Assembly (NCBI GenBank): GCA_022448645.1 | Contig: JAKVBZ010000096.1 | Coordinates: 1 to 17,075 of the forward strand | Direction of reading: 5' to 3' | Length of the DNA: 17,075 nucleotides | Source: Pirellulaceae bacterium | Lineage (GTDB): Bacteria; Planctomycetota; Planctomycetia; Pirellulales; Pirellulaceae | Part shown: positions 8,005 through 14,235 of the stretch, piece after piece | Layout of the letters: every line of letters starts with the position of its first letter | Position numbering within the stretch: the stretch's first letter is position 1 | Program-made: the position numbers and the translations under genes | Notes under the pieces: model-generated | Told to the model about the DNA's origin: nothing | Seen by the model: the letters and a program-made list of their open reading frames with translations, nothing else | Databases searched by the model: none

Positions 8005-8820
8005 ATGATCATTCGCCACATTCGACTGAGGGCCAGATGGAACATCGCGTTCACTCTGGTTCTGGCGGTCGCGTCTGGTACCGCTGCGAGTCTTTATGCG
8101 CAGCCGACAGTGACCTTTCCGACACCGTTAGGGCCGGGCATCCAAATCCCGTTTAACTCCGGACAGAGCCCTGGCGAAGCGCCCGTTGATTACGGAAACA
8201 GCAAATCGAATTTCGGGTGGACTTATGACGGCTGGGCTGGGAACGCCATCAACGGCAACAATGCCCTACAGCGGATGGTACCCACGCTGCAAGGCCCGGG
8301 TGCACTGACTGCCATGGGCGAAGCGAACGATTGGGTGTTTCATTTCGAATTCGACTATCCGTCAAGTTCGGCAATCGGTAGTGACTTTTTCATGTATGCT
8401 AAAGCCGAACCAGGATATGCCGGAACCGACCCTGGCAACTCGCGCGAACAGCGGATGTTTGCCCTCACCTATAACTCGAGCGACACTTGGGACTTTCGGG
8501 TCGGCAACGCCGATGGCAGTGGATGGAACACTGCAGTGAGCGGCCTGACCAGAGATGGCTGGACCGATGTTGACATCCATTACGATGCTAACGCGGGCAA
8601 CTTGAACTTCTGGTGGGATGGAGTTTTGGCCGGAACTGCCGCGCCCGGACACGGTCGGTTTGACGTCGACCTGATTCAGTTAGACGAAATCTCAGGAGGC
8701 GGTACGACCAGTGTGCGAAATTTCCGGCTCGGACATGTCATCCCCGAACCTGGTAGCCTGGCATTGCTGGGACTGGGCGCGATGGGTTGGGTGCTCGCAT
8801 TACGTCGGCGACGACAGTAA
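8005..8820 (+). CDS. PEP-CTERM exported protein (jellyroll module only)
   Basis: This is a 271-aa exported protein. The start at 8005 is fixed by AAAGGAG at 7991-7997, seven bases upstream. A signal peptide runs to about LYAQ|PT (residue 32). The rest is a single LamG/concanavalin-like module, closely related to the N-terminal half of the protein at 6281: both have GNNALQR/GNNALHR, PTLQGPGAL, YAGTDPGN-REQR and the GHGR(F/Y)D motif (here 215-220). The C-terminal IPEP (246-249) plus GSLALLGLGAMGWVLAL and RRRRQ is a textbook PEP-CTERM signal. The solenoid module is absent, so the sorting signal follows the jellyroll directly. It is followed by an intrinsic terminator. Carbohydrate binding is a guess from the fold; no catalytic motif is seen. 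Confidence 0.88.
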   Translation: MIIRHIRLRARWNIAFTLVLAVASGTAASLYAQPTVTFPTPLGPGIQIPFNSGQSPGEAPVDYGNSKSNFGWTYDGWAGNAINGNNALQRMVPTLQGPGALTAMGEANDWVFHFEFDYPSSSAIGSDFFMYAKAEPGYAGTDPGNSREQRMFALTYNSSDTWDFRVGNADGSGWNTAVSGLTRDGWTDVDIHYDANAGNLNFWWDGVLAGTAAPGHGRFDVDLIQLDEISGGGTTSVRNFRLGHVIPEPGSLALLGLGAMGWVLALRRRRQ

Positions 8821-8858
8821 ACCCGTACTTCATCCCTTGGTATGTGACGTACCGAACG

Positions 8859-8893
8859 CCGCACCGGCCGAACCAGGTCGGTGCGGTTTTTTT
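8859..8893 (+). terminator. Intrinsic terminator after the PEP-CTERM gene
   Basis: CCGCACCG (8859-8866) pairs perfectly with CGGTGCGG (8879-8886) and is followed directly by seven Ts (8887-8893). It lies 38 bp after the stop at 8820, so it ends that transcript. Confidence 0.88.
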
Positions 8894-8939
8894 CTAGAAC
8901 GGGACGCAATGGTAAAGATATGGGGGCTTCCTCAAAAAC

Positions 8940-9009
8940 CATCGTACTGATTACGATGAACCCCTGTTGGTTAAACATGAATCGCACGATGGTCTTCCCA
9001 GACCGTCGT
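8940..9009. promoter_or_regulatory. Two hairpins upstream of the secreted glycosidase-like gene
   Basis: CATCGT (8940-8945) pairs with ACGATG (8953-8958). ACGATGGTCT (8986-8995) pairs with AGACCGTCGT (9000-9009) around TCCC, giving ten base pairs including one T·G. Both share an ACGATG core. They sit between the terminator at 8893 and the gene at 9092, so they may be operator-like or leader structures. There is no T-run after them. Confidence 0.4.
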
Positions 9010-9091
9010 ACGGGCCAGTAGCCAGGTTCGCACGCAAACGCAATGAATTGAGCCTGACTTCTTGACGAACATTTTCCAAAACGGTTTTAGC

Positions 9092-10561
9092 ATGACAGGT
9101 ATGATGGAGCGAAAAGTATTGCTGGTCTCAGCCGTGTGTCTGGCGGAGCTATTCGCTGCGGTGTTCCACACTGCAGCTGCCGATGCGGTCCAGGTATCCA
9201 ACCAGCCCCAGCTGTTTCTCGACGACTATCTCGTTGCCCGAATGACCAATCTGCAGAGGGCGATCAAACAACCCACCAAGCATCCACAGAATCCGCTGAT
9301 TGTCCAGGATCTTCCCTGGGAAAAACGACTGATCTCCATCTATGGCACCGTCTTTTTCGACGAGCAACGAAAGAAATTCCGTTGCTGGTATACGGCTGGC
9401 GAACACAACAACGGCATTCCCGATACGCCAGAAGCTCCAGTCACTGCTGAGTATTTCATCTGCTACGCCGAGTCGGAAGACGGAATACACTGGGAAAAAC
9501 CGCTCGTCAGTCAGGAACAGTTTGGACTTCATGAACGCCACAATATCGTGGTGCCCCATGGCCACGGTTGGTGTGTGCTGCCTTCACCTAATCCGCGCGA
9601 GGACCAGCAAAGATTTCTCGGCGCCGGCGGAGCCTGGTTTGGATCCTCGGCCGACGGGATTCGTTGGGAGACACAAAATTGGCGGGACGCTGTCGCCAAG
9701 AACGACACCAGCACCAGTCTGGTGCATTGGAACGATGAATACCTCGCGTTCGTGCGCTATCAGGTCAAAGATCCAGACTGGCCCGGGGTCATGCGAGGCA
9801 TCGGATTGTCGGTCAGCCGCGACTTTGAGTCCTGGTCTCCAAAAAAGTTGATCTTTACCACCGACAAAGAGGATGGTTACCCCTGGACACAACCATACGG
9901 ACTGGCCGTCACTCCGTATGGCGACCAGCTCATTGGCCAGCTGTGGCTGTTACATTTGGACAAAATCGAGGGTAACAACAGCTTGGGTGACGAGGACACG
10001 CAGCTGGTCGTCAGCCGCGATGGGAAGAATTGGCACCGTGTTGCCGATCGGACAACGTTTCTTGCGTCCACACCCGGCAGCTGGGATGCGGGTCGCATCC
10101 ATGCGCCGGCGACGTCGATGTTTGTCAAAAACGACCTGGTCCACATCTACTATTCCGCATCCGAGACGCGTCACGGTTCCGGCAGTTGGGGATCGCCCGG
10201 CATCGGGCTGGCCACACTGCCTGCTGATCGCTTTGTTGGGATTCGGCAGGTGCGAGATCAAACTGCCGGCATGTTACAGACACAGCCGCTCGAATTTTCT
10301 GGAAACAGCTTGCTGGTCAACGCGGACGCTGACTCCAAGAACCTGCAGGTGGAGTTGCTTGACCGAACAGGCGCCGTCGTCCCTGGATTCGATCGCCACT
10401 CGTGTCGGTTGGTTGCTCATGACCATTTACGTTTCCACGTATTCTGGGAGCAGAACGGCAGGCGAAAGAGCTTGTCACAGGCGCGATCCACTGGAGATTC
10501 GCTGAGGATTCGATTCATCCTCAAACAAGGCGAACTTTTCGCGTTTCAAATCGTGGACTGA
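9092..10561 (+). CDS. Secreted five-bladed beta-propeller glycosidase-like protein (GH32/GH43-like)
   Basis: This is a 489-aa protein with a signal peptide (RKVLLVSAVCLAELFAAVFHTAAA). The frame is open from a TTG at 9062. The start is probably ATG 9092 or ATG 9101/9104, and none has a strong ribosome-binding site. The mature part opens with QPQLFLDDYLVARMTNLQRA, followed by PWEKRLISIYGTVFFDEQRKKFRCWY and repeated blocks such as YFICYAESEDGIHWEKP, SSADGIRWETQNW and LVVSRDGKNWHRV. These Ser/Asp-rich, Trp-containing strands are typical of planctomycete propeller proteins annotated as GH32-like glycosyl hydrolases. The C-terminal about 100 residues form a beta-sandwich-like tail ending RIRFILKQGELFAFQIVD, similar to the fragment at 1-84. 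Substrate and catalytic residues cannot be assigned by eye. It is a single-gene unit and lacks a PEP-CTERM signal. Confidence 0.75.
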   Translation: MTGMMERKVLLVSAVCLAELFAAVFHTAAADAVQVSNQPQLFLDDYLVARMTNLQRAIKQPTKHPQNPLIVQDLPWEKRLISIYGTVFFDEQRKKFRCWYTAGEHNNGIPDTPEAPVTAEYFICYAESEDGIHWEKPLVSQEQFGLHERHNIVVPHGHGWCVLPSPNPREDQQRFLGAGGAWFGSSADGIRWETQNWRDAVAKNDTSTSLVHWNDEYLAFVRYQVKDPDWPGVMRGIGLSVSRDFESWSPKKLIFTTDKEDGYPWTQPYGLAVTPYGDQLIGQLWLLHLDKIEGNNSLGDEDTQLVVSRDGKNWHRVADRTTFLASTPGSWDAGRIHAPATSMFVKNDLVHIYYSASETRHGSGSWGSPGIGLATLPADRFVGIRQVRDQTAGMLQTQPLEFSGNSLLVNADADSKNLQVELLDRTGAVVPGFDRHSCRLVAHDHLRFHVFWEQNGRRKSLSQARSTGDSLRIRFILKQGELFAFQIVD

Positions 10562-10948
10562 CCTGACATCACGGCACACGTACCTCCCCAAACGCTCGGG
10601 GGAAACTCCTCAGTAAGCGGTCGTCAGCAGAACGACAGCTGACAATCCGTCAAAACCAGTGCGGTCGATTTTGCGCCAACACAAGGTACCACGGGCCCAA
10701 CGGCGGATGCAATGATTGAACATAATGAGTACCCTGTTCCGAAGATCACAGGCTCGGTCGTGGGAACCATTCGCATCTCAACCCGTGGAACTCGCCAGAC
10801 GAGTAAGAACGTGATGCACGAGATGGAAAGAATTGTTGACGAACGCGTTTCAGTTGTTTCGGAGCAATACGTGCGACAACGACGCTGGTCGCAAGGAACC
10901 GGGCCGGAATGCCTTTGATTTCCTCTTGAATCCTGATGGATCGACGCC
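10562..10948. other. Spacer with an unassigned ORF
   Basis: An inverted repeat, GTCAGC (10623-10628) with GCTGAC (10638-10643), lies 60 bp after the stop of the glycosidase-like gene without a T-run. From 10643 to a TGA at 10916-10918 one plus frame is open for about 91 codons, with an internal ATG at 10712. Its composition looks coding (KITGSVVGTIRISTRGTR, then HEMERIVDERVSVVSEQYVR). I do not recognise the family, and there is no ribosome-binding site. It could be another gene remnant in this decayed region. Confidence 0.35.
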
Positions 10949-11254
10949 ATGAATCAACATGACAAGTCAAAACTTGAAGGCTACACCGATCAGCTAAGCG
11001 TCCAGCCCGGTGACGAAATTGGATTTCACATCTCTACCAATGTCGACACATTTTCCATGGAAATCGCCCGTGTTGGCGCAGAGCAGCAGGTGGTGTGGCG
11101 TCGCGAAGGCCTGCGCGGCCAGGAATATCCTGTACCGGAAGATGTATCGTCACATGGTTGTCGTTGGCCTGCCCTGTTCAAGATGGAGGTGCCACAAGCG
11201 TCTATCCGGCATGCACTCCACCACCATGCCAACGGCAAACAATATTCGCCTTAA
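10949..11254 (+). pseudogene. 5' fragment of an N,N-dimethylformamidase large-subunit-like gene
   Basis: The frame starts at ATG 10949. For about 75 residues it reads like the N-terminal domain of dimethylformamidase beta-subunit-like proteins: LEGYTDQLSVQPGDEIGF, then MEIARVGAEQQVVWRREGL and PVPEDVSSHGCRWPALFKME. In the family this is followed by a W-x-SGYY strand and several hundred more residues. Here the text changes abruptly after about residue 78 (near 11185) into low-sense sequence and stops at 11252-11254. I therefore read it as a truncated gene. The family call comes from memory of the SSHGCRWP-type motif and is moderately sure. The truncation point lies next to a fragment of an unrelated oxidoreductase. 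Confidence 0.6.
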
Positions 11255-11792
11255 CCAGGAGCTGGGCGGTGGTGTCCTCGGCGATATGGGCTGCTATTGC
11301 ATCAACACTGCCCGCTACCTGTTTGACGCAGAACCACTGCAAGTCAGTGCGACGCTGGATTTCACAGACAGCGGAGTGGAGGACCGCGCTGTGGTCACCC
11401 TGCTCTTTTCAGAGGGGCGTGTGGCGCAGTTCGAGAGCAGCTACTGTCTCGAACCTGGTACCTACCTCCAAAGCTACGAGCTATTCGGCCAGCGCGGGCA
11501 TATTTACGGGCCGATGGGATTCTCCCGAATCCAAACATATCGTGAGGGTACGATCATGAGTTCGGCTTTCTATCTCGCTAACGACGCGGCGACGGAATCA
11601 GAACTGCACAAAATCACATGCCCACCCGTCCACCAATGGCAACTCGAACTAGAATATTTTGCGGACCGCATCCTGCTGGACGAGCCCCTCGGCCCACCAG
11701 CCGAGAACGGTCTGGCAAACATGCGCGTCATCGACGCCATCTTTCGAAGTGCGCGTGAAGGACAATTTGTAGAGGTAGGGTCGGAACACTAA
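11226..11792 (+). pseudogene. 3' fragment of a Gfo/Idh/MocA family oxidoreductase
   Basis: From about 11235 this frame reads as the C-terminal alpha/beta domain of a Gfo/Idh/MocA oxidoreductase: NIRLNQELGGGVLGDMGCYC, then INTARYLFDAEP, YELFGQRGHIYGPMGF and a C-terminal helix, NGLANMRVIDAIFRSAREGQ. The N-terminal Rossmann domain (the G-x-G-x-x-G nucleotide-binding motif and the catalytic E-K-P motif) is missing. Upstream the same frame translates into nonsense overlapping the dimethylformamidase-like fragment in another frame. An ATG at 11226 could in principle start a 188-aa product, but without the dinucleotide-binding domain it could not be a normal dehydrogenase. Full-length relatives are about 330-380 aa. 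This appears to be the right end of a deletion. Confidence 0.72.
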
Positions 11793-12345
11793 ATAGGTCC
11801 GCCAAAAAACACTCGCTTCTCTCGAAAGTCGGCCAGCAACGTGACCTTTACACGAGCTTTCCCACAAACAGCTCGGTAGATACTGGAATCCCTATTGGGG
11901 CGGAATGGTCCCTTTCACCGTTTCATCTTCCGGACGATCCCGATACGGGTTGCCATCCTGGTACATTTGTAATCGTTGTCGGAATCCCTTGACCTCGGAA
12001 GGCATTTGTACTGTTCCGGCAATCACGACCATTCTTGATCCAGCCTACGAGATTGACAACATCGACAGTGTGGAGCGGGAGAAATGGGTATTGAAAGTCC
12101 TTGTTGTCTTTTCCATGCGGTCCGGATGACACTGTTCCTGACTGCATTTCTGAGTGGACTTCGACACCCCCCACCTTTTCACGGACTTGGGCAAGTCCCT
12201 CCTGTCCGTTAAGATAGAGGGGCGATGGAGATGGAAGCCTCTTTCAGTGGCAAGTAGTTTCATAGGATTTACTCTTCTCCCAGCATTAATAAACCTATCA
12301 CTCCAAATCTGACGGGCAGATAAACAATTCAAAAGGAGAAAACAT
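11793..12345. other. Long intergenic region upstream of the aldehyde dehydrogenase gene
   Basis: This 553-bp stretch holds no intact recognisable gene on the plus strand. A 6-bp inverted repeat, CGAGCT (11853-11858) with AGCTCG (11870-11875), lies shortly after the oxidoreductase fragment, with no T-run next to it. The minus strand has a possible frameshifted ORF (listed separately). A TTGACA at 12053-12058 has no -10 box at the right distance. The strong Shine-Dalgarno AAGGAG at 12333-12338 serves the gene at 12346. Confidence 0.5.
11892..12243 (-). pseudogene. Possible frameshifted small gene, unrecognised
   Basis: On the minus strand one frame is open from about 12243 to 11923 (NGQEGLAQVREKVGGVEVHS, then DFQYPFLPLHTVDVVNLVG). 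At about 12045 the more protein-like text moves to another frame, which starts ATG 12032, reads MVVIAGTVQMPSEVKGFRQR and ends DETVKGTIPPQ at a stop at 11892-11894. A third frame has MKLLATERG from ATG 12263 with a purine-rich leader. The pieces could be one small gene broken by frameshifts, or the 46-aa ORF at 11892-12032 could stand alone. I do not recognise the family. Confidence 0.22.
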
Positions 12346-13848
12346 ATGACGGTTCAAACAATGGCGGACGTGGTCGTCGTCAAGAATTACATTGGCGGTG
12401 AGTGGGTGGAAGCCGAGAGCACCGGGGACATCGATGTCTTCAATCCGAGCACGGGTGAGCTCATTGCGAAGTGCCCCCGCTCGACCAAGGCGGAGACTGA
12501 CCGCGCCATCGCGGCCGCTGCAGCATCTTACACGACGTGGAGCCAAACTCCCGTGATGCGGCGTGTGCAACCGCTGTACAAGCTGGCCGAGTTGCTGCGG
12601 AAGAACGAAGAGCAACTGGTTCGGACGCTAACAAGAGAAAACGGCAAGTCGCTGACCGACGCTCGGGCTGAAATGAAACGTGCCCTCGAGAATATTGAAG
12701 TCGCCTGCGGAATGCCAGTCCTGCAACAAGGCGACAAACTCACAGGTAGCTCCTTCGATATCGACGGCGAAGTACTGCTCGTGCCTATCGGCGTCTTCGC
12801 CATGATCGCGCCGTTCAACTTCCCGGCAATGGTCCCATTTTGGTTCATCCCATACGCCATCGCCACTGGTAACACATTCGTCCTCAAGACTTCTCGCCAG
12901 GTTCCGATGACGATGCAGCTCATCACCGAATACATGGAAGAGGCTGGTATTCCTGCTGGCGTCTTCAATGTAGTCAATGGAAGTCGGGAGGTCAGTGAGG
13001 CCATCCTCGACAGCGAGATTGTCCGCGGCGTCTCCGTGGTCGGCTCGACACCAACGTGCAAGATCGTCGCCGAGCGTTGTGCCCAGAGCAACAAGCGTTT
13101 TCAGGCGATGGGCGCCGCCAAGAACCACCTGTTGGCAATGCCCGACGCAAAGCTCGACAGCGTCATTCGCAATATGACCACATCCTGTTATGGCTGCGCC
13201 GGACAGCGTTGCATGGCTTCGTCGGCGATCGTTGCGGTGGGTGATGAGATGCACGAGGCGATCACGAAGCGATTTATCGAAGACTCGAAGCAGGTCATCA
13301 TGCAAAATCCGCTCGACAAGGAGCACGAGAGCGAGCCGATGCTCATGGGACCGGTGATCTCAGCTGCCGCGAAACAGGGCATCCTCGAGGACATCGAGAA
13401 GGGTATCGAAGAAGGTGCGACCCTGGCGCTCGATGGGCGTGGACAGACGGTCGAGGGCAGCGAGGGCGGCTACTACGTCGGACCGACGGTCTTTACCGAC
13501 GTAAAGCCAGGGATGCATATCCACAATAAGGAAATCTTCGGACCAGTGGTGGTGATCATCAAGGCTGACACTTTCGAGGACGCTGTCAAAATCATCAACG
13601 ACCACGAGTATGGCAACGGTGCTTCGATCTATACCCAGAACGGATATTGGGCCCGCAGGTTTAAGCTGGAAGTCAACTGTGGCATGATCGGCGTTAACAT
13701 CGGAATCCCCGCGCCGGTTGCGTATTTGCCATTCGGTGGGCAGAAAGAATCACAGTACGCGGCAGTCAAAGCACAGGGCAAGCACATCATCAGTTTTTAC
13801 ACCGAGCCACGGATCGTCACGGAACGGTACTTCGAAGAGGAGCTCTAG
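12346..13848 (+). CDS. mmsA: Aldehyde dehydrogenase, methylmalonate-semialdehyde dehydrogenase type
   Basis: This is an intact 500-aa cytoplasmic NAD-dependent dehydrogenase. The start at 12346 is fixed by AAGGAG seven bases upstream. Signatures of the CoA-acylating methylmalonate-semialdehyde dehydrogenase (MmsA/IolA) group are present: PFNFPAMVPFWFIPYAIATG, catalytic C289 in GQRCMA, MGAAKNH (255-261) in place of the general-base Glu block of ordinary ALDHs, and a final PVAYLPFGGQKES. The expected reaction converts malonate or methylmalonate semialdehyde to acetyl- or propionyl-CoA in valine or inositol catabolism. It is odd that the nucleotide-binding KPSE motif reads KTSRQ (181-185). Codon third positions look richer in G/C (GAG, ATC, CTC) than in neighbouring genes. 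It is flanked on both sides by truncated genes. The exact substrate is uncertain because of the variant motif. Confidence 0.85.
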   Translation: MTVQTMADVVVVKNYIGGEWVEAESTGDIDVFNPSTGELIAKCPRSTKAETDRAIAAAAASYTTWSQTPVMRRVQPLYKLAELLRKNEEQLVRTLTRENGKSLTDARAEMKRALENIEVACGMPVLQQGDKLTGSSFDIDGEVLLVPIGVFAMIAPFNFPAMVPFWFIPYAIATGNTFVLKTSRQVPMTMQLITEYMEEAGIPAGVFNVVNGSREVSEAILDSEIVRGVSVVGSTPTCKIVAERCAQSNKRFQAMGAAKNHLLAMPDAKLDSVIRNMTTSCYGCAGQRCMASSAIVAVGDEMHEAITKRFIEDSKQVIMQNPLDKEHESEPMLMGPVISAAAKQGILEDIEKGIEEGATLALDGRGQTVEGSEGGYYVGPTVFTDVKPGMHIHNKEIFGPVVVIIKADTFEDAVKIINDHEYGNGASIYTQNGYWARRFKLEVNCGMIGVNIGIPAPVAYLPFGGQKESQYAAVKAQGKHIISFYTEPRIVTERYFEEEL

Positions 13849-13867
13849 GACTTCACAACGAAAAGTT

Positions 13868-14108
13868 TTATCTTCGCGGAGCGACCACAACGCATGGCTC
13901 GGTATCTCCTTCGGCGCCCTCGGGCAATCCTGCCAGCAGGGTAAGTCGACGAACGTTCGCCATTTCCATGAACTCGCAGGTGGTACGGAACTGTTGTTTG
14001 TACTTTTCCGCAGCCTCTTTGTTAGGCGTTAGCGGAGCGCCGTGGGCACCCAGTTTGTCCAGTTCACGAAACGACGCCAATTCATAACAAACGCACGAGT
14101 TGTTCTGC
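13868..14108 (-). pseudogene. Fragment of a sugar phosphate isomerase/epimerase (xylose isomerase-like TIM barrel)
   Basis: The open stretch after a TAG at 14109-14111 reads YELASFRELDKLGAHGAPLT, then QFRTTCEFMEMANVRRLTLL and AGLPEGAEGD, and stops at 13868. The LGAHG-PLTP block and LTLLAGLPEGAEGD strand match xylose isomerase-like TIM-barrel sugar phosphate isomerases/epimerases. Full proteins are about 270-300 aa. This piece has only about 75 residues, with no proper start (only an internal TTG at 14080) and no continuation after VVVAP. It looks truncated at both ends. Such isomerases are commonly clustered with Gfo/Idh/MocA genes in planctomycetes, so this fragment and the one at 11226-11792 may be remnants of one catabolic cluster. 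Confidence 0.6.
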
Positions 14109-14125
14109 TATTTTGTTTTGGGGTT

Positions 14126-14153
14126 GAGTCGCGGCTAGCGAGCTGCGGCTGAC
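14126..14153. repeat. REP-like palindromic element, copy 2
   Basis: The segment contains GAGTCGCGGCTAGCG, matching GAGCCGCGGCTAGCG of copy 1 at 4635-4649 except for one base. AGTCGC (14128-14133) pairs with GCGGCT (14146-14151) with one T·G pair. Like copy 1 it lies in an intergenic spacer without a T-run. Confidence 0.5.
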
Positions 14154-14235
14154 ACTGTTGGCTTCCTGCCGGCAAAAACAAAGTTGAAACAAAACGAAAA
14201 CAACGTATCCGATTCGGAATATGGAGCGAGCGCGC

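Larger units (their letters stand above)
13849..14235. other. Spacer with isomerase fragment and REP-like element
   Basis: Between the aldehyde dehydrogenase and Ldh2 genes there is no intact gene. The stretch holds the minus-strand isomerase fragment (13868-14108), the REP-like copy (14126-14153) and an A/T-richer segment up to the Ldh2 start. No terminator is evident after the aldehyde dehydrogenase gene. Confidence 0.5.

Noticed and set aside
12053..12081. TTGACA as a promoter for the aldehyde dehydrogenase gene
   Set aside because: The hexamer 17 bp downstream is CGGGAG, not a -10 box, and it lies almost 300 bp from the start codon.
12628..13326. 232-codon minus-strand ORF inside the aldehyde dehydrogenase gene
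   Set aside because: It is a long antisense frame caused by G/C-rich third positions of the real gene; it has no start signal or domain.
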